The position numbers and the translations under genes were made by a program. The notes beneath the pieces were generated by a model. It saw only the letters and a list, made by a program, of their open reading frames with translations. It was not told the DNA's origin and did no database searches. From the NCBI RefSeq assembly GCF_004571025.1, contig NZ_SPQT01000001.1, forward strand, positions 310,001 to 374,000: a DNA stretch of 64,000 nt, in the 5' to 3' direction. Source of the stretch: Bradyrhizobium niftali (GTDB lineage Bacteria > Pseudomonadota > Alphaproteobacteria > Rhizobiales > Xanthobacteraceae). Positions 1-9,936 of this stretch are shown here, in pieces (within the stretch, counting starts at the first letter, position 1; each line of letters starts with the position of its first letter).

Positions 1-58
1 GAGATCGGCTAAGCCGTTGGATTTTCGCCGTTTCGGGGCTGTGGCCGGTCGCGCCAGA

Positions 59-72
59 TTGATAATTGTCAA
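59..72. promoter_or_regulatory. FixK/FNR-type box upstream of ccmI
   Basis: The sequence TTGATAATTGTCAA is a TTGA-N6-TCAA inverted repeat. It fits the FixK2 consensus of Bradyrhizobium (TTG[A/C]-N6-[T/G]CAA) and has one mismatch to the FNR consensus TTGAT-N4-ATCAA. Its centre lies about 76 bp before the ccmI start, which leaves room for a class II promoter (site near -41) and a short leader. Control of cytochrome c maturation by low oxygen is an inference. Confidence 0.5.
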
Positions 73-141
73 TTGCCGCATCGTCCGGCCGTGGTGTAAA
101 GCGACCTATGGGCGCGGATAGCGCTGCCGGAAGCTTGCCAG

Positions 142-1251
142 ATGACGTTATGGTTCGTGTTCGCGCTGATGACGGTCGCGGCGATTTTCGCCGTGCTCTG
201 GCCGCTCGGCCGCAGCGCGCGCGTGCAAAATCAGGGCAGCGAGGTCGTGGTCTACAAGGACCAGTTGACCGAGATCGAGCGTGACCTTGCCTCGGGACTG
301 ATCGCTGCGCCTGAAGCCGCGGCTGCGCGTGTCGAGATCAGCCGCAGGCTGCTCGCTGCCGCCAGCAGCGAGACCGTGTCGGAGCCGACATCGAGCCTCA
401 AATGGCGCCGCACGGCAGCCGTATTGGCGCTTGTCGGTCTGCCGCTCGTTGCGATCGGCGTCTACATGCCGCTCGGCTCACCCCGGCTTCAGGACTTTCC
501 GCTGGCGCAGCGGGAGCGCGGGTCCGGCTCCGGCATGGCGCGATCGCTGGAGAACCTCGTCGTGCAGGTCGAGCAACATCTGGAAAAGAATCCGGCCGAC
601 GGACGCGGCTGGAACGTTCTCGCGCCGGTGCTGCAGCGGCTCGGCCGCTTCGACGATGCCGTGCGGGCCTATCGCAACTCGCTCACCTACAATGGTGAGA
701 GCCCGGAGCGCAGATCCGATCTCGGCGAAGCAATCTCGGCCGCTGCGGGCGGCGTGGTGACCGCCGAGGCCAAGACCGAGTTCGAGCGCGCACATGCCCT
801 GGACGCGGACGATCCCAAGGCGAACTACTTCCTCGGTCTCGCCGCCGAGCAGGACGGCCGCAAGGACGAGGCCGCCACCATTTGGCGCGCGCTGCTGGCC
901 AAGGCTCCGGCGGATGCGCCGTGGCGGCCCCTGGTGCAGTCCTCGCTGGCGCGGGTCGGCGGCGGCACGATGCCGGCACTGTCGGACGAGACCATTGCAG
1001 CCTCCAAGGACATGAGCGAGGGCGATCGCGGCGCGATGGTCCGCGGCATGGTCGAACGTCTGGCGACGCGCTTGAAGCAGAACGGCGACGATGTCGAGGG
1101 CTGGTTGCGCCTGGTGCGCGCTTATCTCGTGATGGGCGATCGCGACAAGGCGGTCGGCGCATCGAGCGATGCCCGTCAAGCGGTCGCCAAGGATGGCGAA
1201 CGGCTCCGCCAGCTCAACGAAGGCCTCAAAACTCTCGGGCTCGACGGATGA
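142..1251 (+). CDS. ccmI: Cytochrome c maturation protein CcmI (CycH)
   Basis: This 369-residue protein is the apocytochrome c chaperone that, with CcmF and CcmH, delivers apocytochrome to the heme ligation complex in the periplasm. An N-terminal membrane segment (about residues 2-22) and a second one (about 93-112) flank a cytoplasmic loop. After them comes a periplasmic TPR-rich domain (about 130-369) with helices such as [22 protein letters not shown]. The order ccmI-ccmE-ccmF-ccmH matches cycHJKL of Bradyrhizobium. The ATG is 70 bp downstream of a FixK-like box. Identity rests on architecture and operon position; TPR sequences alone are not specific. Confidence 0.9.
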   Translation: MTLWFVFALMTVAAIFAVLWPLGRSARVQNQGSEVVVYKDQLTEIERDLASGLIAAPEAAAARVEISRRLLAAASSETVSEPTSSLKWRRTAAVLALVGLPLVAIGVYMPLGSPRLQDFPLAQRERGSGSGMARSLENLVVQVEQHLEKNPADGRGWNVLAPVLQRLGRFDDAVRAYRNSLTYNGESPERRSDLGEAISAAAGGVVTAEAKTEFERAHALDADDPKANYFLGLAAEQDGRKDEAATIWRALLAKAPADAPWRPLVQSSLARVGGGTMPALSDETIAASKDMSEGDRGAMVRGMVERLATRLKQNGDDVEGWLRLVRAYLVMGDRDKAVGASSDARQAVAKDGERLRQLNEGLKTLGLDG

Positions 1252-1288
1252 CGATGTCAGGACGAGACGAGCGGAGAACGGATACGCC

Positions 1289-1798
1289 ATGACCCGCAAG
1301 CAGCGACGCATGACCATCATCGGCGGCTCGCTCGCCGTGCTCGCGCTCGCCGCCGCGCTGGTGCTGAACGCACTTCGCGACTCCATCGTGTTTTTCTCGA
1401 CCCCGACCATGGTCGCCGAGAAGCACGTTCAGGCCGGCAAGAGGTTTCGTCTCGGCGGCCTGGTGCAGCCGGGCTCGCTCCAGCGTGGCGACAATCTCGC
1501 GGTGAGCTTCGAGGTCGCCGACGGCAACGCCAAGCTGCCGGTCGCCTATAAGGGCATCCTGCCCGACCTGTTCCGCGAAGGGCAGGGCGTTGTCGCCGAA
1601 GGCGCGCTCGATGCCAACGGCGTGTTCAAGGCCGACACCGTGCTTGCCAAGCACGACGAGACCTATATGCCCAAGGACGTCGCAGATGCCCTGAAGAAGC
1701 AGGGGCACTGGAAGGACGATTACGGCGGCAAGGCTTCTGATGGCGCCAAGCCTGCGGCCACGACAGCGCAGGGCAACCCGCAAGGAGCGGTGCGGTGA
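1289..1798 (+). CDS. ccmE: Heme chaperone CcmE (CycJ)
   Basis: CcmE (169 residues) binds heme covalently in the periplasm and hands it to CcmF/CcmH. After a charged start (MTRKQRR) there is one membrane anchor (about residues 9-28) and then the OB-fold domain. The heme-binding histidine sits in the hallmark motif [10 protein letters not shown] near residue 128, followed by the conserved Tyr. The ATG at 1289 is chosen because it opens the canonical MTRKQRR N-terminus; an in-frame ATG at 1169 lies inside ccmI. The stop codon overlaps the ccmF start by 4 bp, which suggests translational coupling. Confidence 0.95.
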   Translation: MTRKQRRMTIIGGSLAVLALAAALVLNALRDSIVFFSTPTMVAEKHVQAGKRFRLGGLVQPGSLQRGDNLAVSFEVADGNAKLPVAYKGILPDLFREGQGVVAEGALDANGVFKADTVLAKHDETYMPKDVADALKKQGHWKDDYGGKASDGAKPAATTAQGNPQGAVR

Positions 1799-3777
1799 TC
1801 GCGGAATCCGGGCATTACGCGCTGGTGCTGGCGCTCGGGCTGGCGCTGATCCAATCCATCGTGCCGCTGATCGGCGCGCGGCTGCGCGACGATGCGCTGA
1901 TGAACGTCGCGCGCTCCACCGCGCTGGCGCAGTTGCTGTTCGTCGGCGCCTCGTTCGTGGCGCTGGTGATGCTGCATGTGAATTCGGATTTCTCCGTTGC
2001 CAACGTCTACGAGAATTCCCACTCCATGAAGCCGCTGCTCTACAAGATCACCGGCGTGTGGGGAAACCATGAAGGCTCGATGCTGCTGTGGGTGTCGATC
2101 CTGGCGCTGTTCGGCGGATTGGTCGCTGCGTTCGGCAACAATTTGCCGCTGTCGCTGCGCGCGCATGTGCTCGCCGTGCAGGCCTGGATCGCCAGCGCCT
2201 TCTATCTCTTCATCCTGGTGACCTCGAACCCGTTCCTGCGTATCGCCAGCCCGCCGATCGAGGGACGCGATCTCAATCCGGTGCTGCAGGACATCGGTCT
2301 CGCCGTGCATCCGCCGATGCTCTATCTCGGCTATGTCGGCTTCTCGATCTCGTTCTCCTTTGCCATCGCGGCTCTGATGGAGGGACGGATCGACGCCGCC
2401 TGGGCGCGCTGGGTGCGGCCGTGGACGCTGGTTGCCTGGATCTTCCTGACGCTCGGCATCGCGATGGGCTCCTACTGGGCCTATTACGAGCTCGGCTGGG
2501 GCGGCTGGTGGTTCTGGGATCCGGTCGAGAACGCCTCGCTGATGCCGTGGCTTGCCGGCACCGCGCTGCTCCATTCGGCGCTGGTGATGGAGAAGCGCAA
2601 CGCGCTGAAGGTCTGGACCATCCTGTTGTCGATCCTGACCTTCTCGCTGTCGCTGCTCGGCACCTTCCTGGTGCGGTCCGGCGTCATCACCTCCGTGCAT
2701 GCCTTTGCCACCGATCCGACCCGCGGCGTGTTCATCCTGCTGATCCTCTGCCTGTTCATCGGCGGCAGCCTGTCATTGTTCGCGGGCCGCGCGACGTCGT
2801 TGAAGCAGGGCGGCCTGTTCGCGCCGATCTCGCGCGAGGGCGCTCTGGTGCTGAACAATCTGCTGCTGACCGTCGCCTGCGCGGTCGTGCTGTTCGGCAC
2901 GCTCTATCCGTTGGCGATGGAGATGCTCGCCGACTTCAAGATGTCGGTCGGCGCGCCGTTCTACAACCTCACCTTCGCACCGCTGTTTACGCTGTTGCTG
3001 CTCGCCGTGCCGTTCGGGCCGATGCTGGCGTGGAAGCGCGGCGATCTGCTCGGCGTCACCCAGCGCCTGCTCGCGGCTGGCGTTGCCGGGCTCGTTGTCG
3101 TCGCCATCGTCTGGGCCTGGACGCGTGGTGGCAGCGCGCTCGCACCGCTCGCGATCGGCCTTGGCGTCTTCGTCATCGCCGGCGCCGTCACCGATCTGGT
3201 CGAGCGGACGGGCCTGGTTCGTCTGCCGTTCGCAACGGTGCTGCACCGGACGCGCGGCCTGCCGCGCTCGGCCTGGGGCTCGGCGTTGGCGCATGCCGGC
3301 CTCGGCGTCGCGCTGATCGGGATTGTCTGCGAGACCACCTGGAACAGCGAATACATCGCGACGATGAAGCAGAGCGACGTCGCCCATGTCGCCGGCTACG
3401 ACGTCAAGCTCGACGGATTGTTTCAGCGTCAGGGCCCGAACTACCGCGAGATGATCGCCGAGTTCAACGTCAGCCGCGACGGTGAGGCGCTGAGCGTCAT
3501 GACGCCGTCCAAGCGCAGCTTCACCACCCGCGGCTCCTCCACCACGGAGGCAGCGCTCCTGACCCGTGGTGCGAGCCAGCTCTACATCTCGCTGGGCGAT
3601 GCCAACGCCGAGGGCGCGATTGCCGTGCGCATCTATCACAAGCCGCTGGTGCTGCTGATCTGGTGGGGGCCGGTGCTGATGGCCTTCGGCGGCGTGCTGT
3701 CGCTGTCCGACCGCCGCCTGCGGGTCGGCGCGCCAAAACCGGCGCGGGCCAAGCAGCGCCTGCAGCCGGCGGAGTGA
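1795..3777 (+). CDS. ccmF: Heme lyase subunit CcmF (CycK)
   Basis: CcmF (660 residues) is the large integral membrane subunit of the cytochrome c heme ligase. It is hydrophobic throughout, with roughly 14-15 membrane segments. The tryptophan-rich heme-handling WWD motif ([13 protein letters not shown]) is at about residues 234-246, and conserved histidines such as the one in LAVHPPM (residue 172) are present. The start is a GTG inside the 4-bp overlap GTGA with ccmE. The length is normal for the family and no frameshift is seen. ccmH follows 4 bp after the stop. Confidence 0.95.
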   Translation: MIAESGHYALVLALGLALIQSIVPLIGARLRDDALMNVARSTALAQLLFVGASFVALVMLHVNSDFSVANVYENSHSMKPLLYKITGVWGNHEGSMLLWVSILALFGGLVAAFGNNLPLSLRAHVLAVQAWIASAFYLFILVTSNPFLRIASPPIEGRDLNPVLQDIGLAVHPPMLYLGYVGFSISFSFAIAALMEGRIDAAWARWVRPWTLVAWIFLTLGIAMGSYWAYYELGWGGWWFWDPVENASLMPWLAGTALLHSALVMEKRNALKVWTILLSILTFSLSLLGTFLVRSGVITSVHAFATDPTRGVFILLILCLFIGGSLSLFAGRATSLKQGGLFAPISREGALVLNNLLLTVACAVVLFGTLYPLAMEMLADFKMSVGAPFYNLTFAPLFTLLLLAVPFGPMLAWKRGDLLGVTQRLLAAGVAGLVVVAIVWAWTRGGSALAPLAIGLGVFVIAGAVTDLVERTGLVRLPFATVLHRTRGLPRSAWGSALAHAGLGVALIGIVCETTWNSEYIATMKQSDVAHVAGYDVKLDGLFQRQGPNYREMIAEFNVSRDGEALSVMTPSKRSFTTRGSSTTEAALLTRGASQLYISLGDANAEGAIAVRIYHKPLVLLIWWGPVLMAFGGVLSLSDRRLRVGAPKPARAKQRLQPAE

Positions 3778-3781
3778 TCCG

Positions 3782-4264
3782 ATGCGCCGGATGATGGCCG
3801 CGTTCGTCGCGCTTGCGCTGCTGGCTTCGCCTGCGGTGCATGCCGTGCAGCCCGACGAGATCATGTCGGATCCGGCGAAGGAGACGCGCGCGCGCGACTT
3901 GTCGCGCGAGCTGCGCTGCATGGTCTGCCAGAACCAGTCGATCGACGATTCCGATGCGCCGCTGGCGCGCGACCTGCGGCTCCTGGTGCGCGAGCGCATC
4001 GCGGCCGGCGACAGCAACTCGCAGGTGCTCGACTTCCTGGTCGCGCGCTATGGCGAGTTCGTGCTGCTCAAGCCGCGCTTCGAGCGGCAGACCATGCTGC
4101 TGTGGTTGCTCGGCCCGCTGCTGCTGACGGGTGGCGGCCTGGCGCTGTGGCTGCAAATCCGGCGTCGCGCGCGAAGCGGTGCAGACCTACCTGCGCCGCC
4201 GCTCACGCCGGATGAAGAGGCGCGGCTCGCCGCCTTGATGTCGGACGAGACGAAGCGGTCCTAG
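3782..4264 (+). CDS. ccmH: Cytochrome c maturation thioredox protein CcmH (CycL)
   Basis: CcmH (160 residues) reduces the CXXCH cysteines of apocytochrome c before heme attachment. It has a signal peptide (MRRMMAAFVALALLASPAVHA) and the family motif LRCMVCQNQSI, with the reactive Cys pair near residues 42-45. A C-terminal membrane anchor (about residues 104-124) follows. It is the short form of CcmH; the TPR part is carried by the separate ccmI gene at the head of the operon. It is probably the last gene of the ccm operon, since a 127-bp gap follows. Confidence 0.95.
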   Translation: MRRMMAAFVALALLASPAVHAVQPDEIMSDPAKETRARDLSRELRCMVCQNQSIDDSDAPLARDLRLLVRERIAAGDSNSQVLDFLVARYGEFVLLKPRFERQTMLLWLLGPLLLTGGGLALWLQIRRRARSGADLPAPPLTPDEEARLAALMSDETKRS

Positions 4265-4391
4265 CTACGTCAAGTCGTCCCGGCTTACGTAATGATACGT
4301 AGGCCGTCTGGCGCTGCGTGTTTCATGCTCTGTTGACCTTTGTCTGGAAGCTTGTCGCGAAATTCGATTCCAGACGTTTGAGTCCTCAGCG

Positions 4392-5735
4392 ATGTTCACG
4401 AACAGCAATCTGACGATCCGCTTCCTGGTCGGCGCCGTCGTCGCTGCATTATTGTTCCTGCTGGGCATCGGCGGCGGCACCGGCTTCGTCGCGGTGCTCT
4501 ATCTCAACAACGAGATCACCAGCCTGTCTTCGGACTTTGCTGCGCTGAGCGGGCCCGCGCGCGATCACGCGATGCAGATCTACCAGCAGGCACAGGCCGC
4601 ATTCTCCTATTTCCTGATCGCCTGCGGCGTGATCGCGGTCGTCGCCTGCGCGATCTGCCTCACGACCTGGTTTGCCGTGCGCAACGGCATCCTCAGTCCC
4701 TTGGCGGCGATCGTGTATGCCATGCGCGAGGTCGCCGACCAGAAGTTCGAAACGCCCGTGCCGGGGCTCGGCGGCACCAACGAGATCGGCCTGCTCGCCG
4801 GCGCGCTGGAGGTCTTCAAGACCAATGGGCTCGAACGGCGCCGCCTCACCGAGCGGCAATTGCATGAAGCGCAGCACCAGGCCGAGCGGTCGACATTCCT
4901 CGACGACCGGATCAAGCGCTTCAACGATCTCGTCGCCAGCGTCGTCGACAGCGTGGCCTCGTCGGCGGTGCATCTGAAGAGCAATGCCGAGACGCTGTCG
5001 CGGACGGCCAACGACACCAGCACCAAGGCGAGTGCGGTGGCGAGCGGAGCAAGCCAGGCCAGCGCCAGCGTCCAGACGGTCGCGGGCTCCGCCGAGGAGA
5101 TGACGAATTCGATCGGCACGATCAGCCGCCGCGTCACCGATGCGACCCAGCGCGCCGAGGGCGCGGCGGCGCAAGCCGAGAAGAGCCGCGACACCATCCA
5201 CACGCTGTCGGATGCCGCCGACAAGATCGGCGAGGTCGTGCAGCTCGTGCAGGCGATCGCATCGCAGACCAACCTGCTGGCGCTCAACGCCACCATCGAG
5301 GCGGCGCGGGCAGGGGAGGCCGGCAAGGGGTTTGCCGTCGTCGCCTCCGAGGTGAAGAGCCTCGCGCACCAGACCAGCAAGGCGACCGAGGAGATCACCT
5401 CCCATGTCGCCAGCATCCAGGGCATCACCGCAGAGACGCGCGAGGCGATCGACGGCATCTCGAAGACGCTGTCCGAGATCTCGTCGATCATGTCCGGCAT
5501 CGAGGTCGACACCGCCCAGCAGCGCAACGCCACCCAGGACATCTCGCGCAGCGTCCAGGACGCCGCGCGCGGCACGCGCGAGGTGTCCAATCACATCGTC
5601 CAGATCACCTCCACCTCCGCCGAAACCGGTCGCATGGCGGCCGAGGCCCGGGATTCCGCCGTCGATCTGTCGCAGCAGGCCGAGACTCTGAAGCGTGAAG
5701 TCGACGAGTTCATCGTCAGCGTCAGGGCGAGCTAA
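4392..5735 (+). CDS. Methyl-accepting chemotaxis protein
   Basis: This is a 447-residue chemoreceptor with two membrane segments (about residues 9-37 and 74-98) enclosing a periplasmic loop of only about 40 residues. A HAMP domain follows (about 100-155), then a long coiled-coil signalling domain. The signalling tip is near residues 285-320 ([20 protein letters not shown], then [15 protein letters not shown]). The small sensory loop makes a classical periplasmic ligand domain unlikely, so the stimulus may be sensed through the membrane or by partners. It stands alone between the ccm operon and degP, and no che genes are nearby. The ligand is unknown. Confidence 0.9.
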   Translation: MFTNSNLTIRFLVGAVVAALLFLLGIGGGTGFVAVLYLNNEITSLSSDFAALSGPARDHAMQIYQQAQAAFSYFLIACGVIAVVACAICLTTWFAVRNGILSPLAAIVYAMREVADQKFETPVPGLGGTNEIGLLAGALEVFKTNGLERRRLTERQLHEAQHQAERSTFLDDRIKRFNDLVASVVDSVASSAVHLKSNAETLSRTANDTSTKASAVASGASQASASVQTVAGSAEEMTNSIGTISRRVTDATQRAEGAAAQAEKSRDTIHTLSDAADKIGEVVQLVQAIASQTNLLALNATIEAARAGEAGKGFAVVASEVKSLAHQTSKATEEITSHVASIQGITAETREAIDGISKTLSEISSIMSGIEVDTAQQRNATQDISRSVQDAARGTREVSNHIVQITSTSAETGRMAAEARDSAVDLSQQAETLKREVDEFIVSVRAS

Positions 5736-5957
5736 GATCGCCAAAAACCTCGCCCCGGGGCCGGTCACCGGAACTCGAATAAGTTCCTGTAAGACCACAA
5801 CTTTCGGTCTGCGCTAAACTGCCGCATCGGCATCGCCCTTCATTACGAAAGTTTAACCCAGCCGCCAGCGCGCGGTAAGGCGGGAGTCCCCATCTTCAGG
5901 TCCGCAAGGTGCTGGCATCCGGCACCAAATCGATTTCAAGGCCCTGGAGATCTCTGC

Positions 5958-7538
5958 ATGACCGAACGTCCCGACCTTTCGAACCTTCCCTCCTACCGGC
6001 AGCCGCGCCGGTCGGTCTTCTCCGCGCGCAAGATCGCGCTGATGGCCTCGGTCGTCGCCGGCTTCGGCGCCGCCGTCTACGGCTTCAGCCCGTCGGTGTC
6101 GCCGGCCGACCTGTTCTCCAGCCCGGCGCATGCGCAGGTCAACAACGAGGTCCGGAAGGTCGAGCGCCCGGTCGGTTTCGCCGACATTGTCGAGCGCGTG
6201 AAGCCGTCGGTGATCTCGGTGAAGGTCAACATCAAGGAGAAGACCGCCAGCAACGATGACGGCGACGATTCCTCCTCGCCGTTCCAGCCGGGCTCGCCGA
6301 TGGAGCGCTTCTTCCGCCGCTTCGGCGGTCCGGACGGCATCCCCGGTCTGAAGGGCGGTGGTCGTGGCCGCGTCGTGCAGGGCCAGGGCTCCGGCTTCTT
6401 CATCTCGGCCGACGGCTTTGCCGTGACCAATAACCACGTGGTCGACGGCGCCGACAAGGTCGAGGTCACCACCGACGACGGCAAGACCTATACCGCCAAG
6501 GTGATCGGCACCGATCAGCGCACCGACCTCGCCCTGATCAAGGTCGAGGGCAGCTCGAACTTCCCGTTCGCCAAGCTTGCCGACGCCAAGCCGCGGATCG
6601 GCGACTGGGTGCTCGCGGTCGGCAATCCGTTCGGCCTCGGCGGCACCGTGACAGCCGGCATCGTCTCGGCCAGCGGCCGCGACATCGGCAACGGTCCCTA
6701 TGACGATTTCATCCAGATCGACGCGCCCGTGAACAAGGGCAATTCCGGCGGTCCCGCCTTCGACACCAACGGCGAAGTGATGGGCGTCAACACCGCGATC
6801 TACTCGCCCTCCGGCGGCAGCGTCGGCATCGCGTTCTCGATCCCGGCCTCCACCGTGAAGACGGTCGTTGCCCAGCTCAAGGACAAGGGCTCGGTCAGCC
6901 GCGGCTGGATCGGTGTGCAGATCCAGCCGGTGACGTCCGACATCGCCGACAGCCTCGGCATGAAGAAGGCCGAAGGCGCGCTGGTGGCGGAGCCGCAGGC
7001 GAACGGTCCGGCCGCGAAGGCCGGCATCGAGTCCGGCGACGTGATCACCGCGGTCAACGGCGAATCCGTCAAGGACGCCCGCGAACTCGCCCGCACCATT
7101 GGCGGCTTGGCCCCCGGCGCGACTGTGAAGCTCAACGTGCTGCACAAGGGCCAGGACAAGGTCGTGAACCTCACCCTCGGCCAGCTGCCGAACACGGTCG
7201 AGGCCAAGGCCGACATCGACAATGACAGCGGCAAGGGTGCGAGCAAGGGCACCGACGTGCCCAAGCTCGGCATGACGGTTGCGCCCGCCAATTCCGTGGC
7301 CGGCGCCGGCAAGGAAGGCGTCGTGGTTACCGAAGTTGATCCGAAGAGCGCCGCAGCCGAACGCGGCTTCAAGGAAGGCGACGTGATTCTCGAAGTCGGC
7401 GGCAAGAGCGTGAGCACCGCCGGCGATGTCCGCGACGCCATCAACACGGCGCGGACCGACAGCAAGAACAGCGTCCTGATGCGCGTGAAGAGCGGCGGCC
7501 AGTCGCGCTTCGTCGCAATTCCCCTCGCCAAGGGGTAA
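5958..7538 (+). CDS. DegP/HtrA-family periplasmic serine endoprotease
   Basis: This 526-residue protease/chaperone handles misfolded envelope proteins. An N-terminal membrane anchor or uncleaved signal lies at about residues 25-45. The trypsin-like domain carries the catalytic triad His160 (TNNHVVDGAD), Asp190 (RTDLALIKV) and Ser263 (NKGNSGGPAFD). Two PDZ domains follow (about 300-390 and 430-520). Length and layout match the DegP of the bradyrhizobial cycHJKL-degP region. A strong terminator at 7680-7718 separates it from the two-component genes, which may nevertheless respond to envelope stress. Confidence 0.93.
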   Translation: MTERPDLSNLPSYRQPRRSVFSARKIALMASVVAGFGAAVYGFSPSVSPADLFSSPAHAQVNNEVRKVERPVGFADIVERVKPSVISVKVNIKEKTASNDDGDDSSSPFQPGSPMERFFRRFGGPDGIPGLKGGGRGRVVQGQGSGFFISADGFAVTNNHVVDGADKVEVTTDDGKTYTAKVIGTDQRTDLALIKVEGSSNFPFAKLADAKPRIGDWVLAVGNPFGLGGTVTAGIVSASGRDIGNGPYDDFIQIDAPVNKGNSGGPAFDTNGEVMGVNTAIYSPSGGSVGIAFSIPASTVKTVVAQLKDKGSVSRGWIGVQIQPVTSDIADSLGMKKAEGALVAEPQANGPAAKAGIESGDVITAVNGESVKDARELARTIGGLAPGATVKLNVLHKGQDKVVNLTLGQLPNTVEAKADIDNDSGKGASKGTDVPKLGMTVAPANSVAGAGKEGVVVTEVDPKSAAAERGFKEGDVILEVGGKSVSTAGDVRDAINTARTDSKNSVLMRVKSGGQSRFVAIPLAKG

Positions 7539-7557
7539 CCCTCAGGAGGCCTACGCA

Positions 7558-7620
7558 ATGAAGGGTGTCGCCCGGCATCAGTCGCCCCAGCCGCCGGCGC
7601 CCTTCGGGGGAGCAGCGTAA
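7558..7620 (+). CDS. Possible 20-residue peptide ORF after degP
   Basis: Nineteen bases after the degP stop, an ATG opens a 20-codon frame encoding MKGVARHQSPQPPAPFGGAA and ending in TAA. It is preceded by a perfect AGGAGG nine bases upstream, a better ribosome site than most genes here have. It sits before the terminator at 7680-7718, so it would be cotranscribed with degP. The Pro-rich stretch (PQPPAP) could stall ribosomes. It may be a real micropeptide, a regulatory leader, or chance; no homology is claimed. Confidence 0.3.
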   Translation: MKGVARHQSPQPPAPFGGAA

Positions 7621-7679
7621 CGTTCGCTTCCCCAGTCTACCTTCCGGTGGAATTACGCCCCCCTCCGTCGGAAGGCCTA

Positions 7680-7718
7680 GGGCGGTGAGGTCCCCCCAGC
7701 TTCACCGCCCGCCTTTTT
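7680..7718 (+). terminator. Rho-independent terminator after degP
   Basis: A 9-bp stem (GGGCGGTGA with TCACCGCCC) encloses a 13-base loop and is followed by GCC and five T residues. It lies between degP and the response regulator, so the two-component operon very likely has its own promoter. Confidence 0.75.
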
Positions 7719-7811
7719 CTCGACCCGAGACTCTCCCACTCGGCTTGCATGCGATTGCCGCTCGCGCCATGTTTAGAGAAGGTGACCTCCTTGACCGCCG
7801 CCGAACGCACG

Positions 7812-8492
7812 ATGCGCCTCCTCATCATTGAAGACGACCGCGAATCCGCCGACTACCTCGTGAAGGCGTTTCGCGAAGTCGGACACATTGCCGACCACGC
7901 CGCCGACGGCGAGGAGGGCCTCGCCATGGCCGAGAGCGGCGATTACGACGTGCTGGTGGTCGACCGCATGCTGCCCAAGCGCGACGGCCTGTCGCTGATC
8001 GGCGCGCTGCGCGACAAGGGCAACACCGCGCCGGTGCTAATTCTCTCCGCGCTCGGGCAGGTCGACGACCGCATCAAGGGCCTGCGCGCCGGCGGCGACG
8101 ACTATCTGCCCAAGCCCTATTCCTTCGCCGAGCTCCTGGCGCGGGTCGAGGTGCTGTCGCGCCGCCGCGGCGGCCCGGCCGAGGACACGCTCTATCGTGT
8201 CGGCGATCTCGAGCTCGACCGGCTCTCCCATCGCGTCGCCCGCGGCAAGGACGAATTGACGCTTCAGCCGCGCGAATTCCGTTTGCTCGAATACCTCATG
8301 AAGCATGCGGGCCAGGTGGTGACGCGCACCATGCTGCTGGAGAACGTCTGGGACTATCATTTCGATCCGCAGACCAACGTGATCGACGTGCACATTTCGC
8401 GGCTGCGCTCCAAGATCGACAAGGGTTTCGAGCGGCCGCTGCTGCACACGATCCGCGGCGCCGGGTACATGATCCGTGACGGCATTCGGTAA
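7812..8492 (+). CDS. OmpR-family response regulator
   Basis: This 226-residue regulator has a receiver domain (about residues 1-115), with the acidic pocket at IIEDD and phospho-acceptor Asp51 (VVDRMLP). A winged-helix DNA-binding domain follows (about 130-223; LEYLMKHAGQVVTRTMLLENVWDY). It overlaps the downstream histidine kinase by 17 bp, so the two are a cognate pair. The ATG at 7812 begins exactly at the receiver fold but has a poor ribosome site; in-frame TTG at 7791, spaced behind AGAGAAGG, and GTG at 7782 are alternatives. The stimulus is unknown; an envelope role is suggested only by the neighbouring degP. Confidence 0.9.
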   Translation: MRLLIIEDDRESADYLVKAFREVGHIADHAADGEEGLAMAESGDYDVLVVDRMLPKRDGLSLIGALRDKGNTAPVLILSALGQVDDRIKGLRAGGDDYLPKPYSFAELLARVEVLSRRRGGPAEDTLYRVGDLELDRLSHRVARGKDELTLQPREFRLLEYLMKHAGQVVTRTMLLENVWDYHFDPQTNVIDVHISRLRSKIDKGFERPLLHTIRGAGYMIRDGIR

Positions 8493-9936
8493 ACTCGTCC
8501 GCACCACGGCATTCCGGCTGACGCTGGTCTACCTGTTTCTGTTCGCGATGTTCGCGGCCTCGCTGCTGGCCTATTTCGCCTGGAATACGCGCCGGCTGAT
8601 CACCGAGGAAATCACGCAGACGGTGAATGCGGAGACCTCGGAGATCAACGAGCTCTACGGCCGCCGCGGCTTGCGCGCCCTGGTGCTGGCGATCGAATCC
8701 CGGGCGCTGCGGCCCGGCGCCAACCTCTATCTCGTGACCACGCCGACGGGGCAGGCGATCGCCGGCAATGTCGGCTCGCTGGCGCCCGGTGTGATGGCGA
8801 CGCGCGGCTGGTCGGAAACCGCCTACCGGCGCATCGAGGACGCGGATGACCGCGACCATCGTGCGCTCGTACGCGTCACCGAACTGGAGAACGGCTTCCG
8901 GCTCCTGATCGGCCGCGACCTCGCCGAGCGGCGGCGCCTGTTCGGCATCGTCGCCAAGGCCGCGCAATGGTCGATTCTGATCGTGGTCGTGCTCGGGCTC
9001 GGCGGCGGCGTCTTCGTCGCGCGCCGGGTACTGAGGCGCATCGACGCGATGAGCGGCACGGCGCATCGCATCATGACCGGCGATCTCAGCGAGCGCCTGC
9101 CGGTGGGGCGCAGCGGCGACGAGCTCGACCGCCTCGCCGAAAACCTCAATGCCATGCTGGAGCGCATCGAGGCGCTGATGGCGGGGCTGAAGGAGGTCAC
9201 CGACAATATCGCCCACGATCTCAAGACGCCGCTGACGCGCTTGCGCAACCGCGCCGAGGAGGCGTTGGCGAAATCCGGCTGCGAGGCCGACTATCGCGCC
9301 GCGCTGGAGCGGACCATCGAGGAATCGGACGGGCTGATCCGCACTTTCAACGCGCTGCTGATGATCGCGCGCGCCGAGTCCGGCCAGGCGCGCGGCAATA
9401 TGGACGATTTCGATGCCGCCGAAGTCGCAGGCGGCATCCACGAGCTCTACGAGCCCCTGGCTGAAGACGACGGCATGACCTTGAAGGTCAAATGCGAGCC
9501 GACGCCGGTTCACGCCAACCGCGAATTGATCAGCCAGGCGCTCGCCAATCTGGTCGAGAACGCGATCAAATACGGCAAGCCGGTCGCGCAGACCGGTGGA
9601 ACCGTGGTCAGCATGGACTCTGGGCAGATCCTCATCGAGGCCAGGCGCGAGGGCGACCAGGTGCTGCTCAGCGTCACCGATCGCGGCCCCGGTATTCCCG
9701 AAGCCGATCGCAAGCACGTCGTCGAACGATTCGTGCGGCTGGAGGCCAGCCGCACGCAGCCGGGCTCCGGCCTCGGCCTCAGCCTCGCCGCCGCGGTTGC
9801 CACATTGCATGGCGGAGAATTGCGATTGGGCGATGCCCATCCCGGCCTCGTCGCCACGCTGGTGCTGCCGGCGCGTGTGGGCGCGGGCGACAGGGTTGCT
9901 CCTCCAATACCGGATGTGCCACAGAAGGTGGCATGA
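8476..9936 (+). CDS. Sensor histidine kinase (HAMP type)
   Basis: This 486-residue membrane kinase partners the upstream OmpR-type regulator. It has membrane segments at about residues 13-35 and 160-181, a periplasmic sensor of about 120 residues between them, and HAMP (about 182-235). The phospho-acceptor His247 is in DNIAHDLKTPLTRL. The ATPase core shows N-box NLVENAIKYGK, G1 DRGPGIP and G2 GSGLGLSLAAAV. The start is GTG inside the regulator gene. Its stop overlaps the ATG of glnE in an ATGA junction, so glnE may be cotranscribed. Confidence 0.9.
   Translation: MTAFGKLVRTTAFRLTLVYLFLFAMFAASLLAYFAWNTRRLITEEITQTVNAETSEINELYGRRGLRALVLAIESRALRPGANLYLVTTPTGQAIAGNVGSLAPGVMATRGWSETAYRRIEDADDRDHRALVRVTELENGFRLLIGRDLAERRRLFGIVAKAAQWSILIVVVLGLGGGVFVARRVLRRIDAMSGTAHRIMTGDLSERLPVGRSGDELDRLAENLNAMLERIEALMAGLKEVTDNIAHDLKTPLTRLRNRAEEALAKSGCEADYRAALERTIEESDGLIRTFNALLMIARAESGQARGNMDDFDAAEVAGGIHELYEPLAEDDGMTLKVKCEPTPVHANRELISQALANLVENAIKYGKPVAQTGGTVVSMDSGQILIEARREGDQVLLSVTDRGPGIPEADRKHVVERFVRLEASRTQPGSGLGLSLAAAVATLHGGELRLGDAHPGLVATLVLPARVGAGDRVAPPIPDVPQKVA

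Noticed and set aside
478..1410. Long minus-strand frame opposite ccmI
   Set aside because: Shadow of ccmI and ccmE caused by high GC; the plus-strand proteins have clear families, this one has none.
4285..4300. Repeated TACGTA around 4285-4300 upstream of the chemoreceptor gene
   Set aside because: The two copies are short and self-complementary; with no repeat elsewhere they are not distinguishable from chance.
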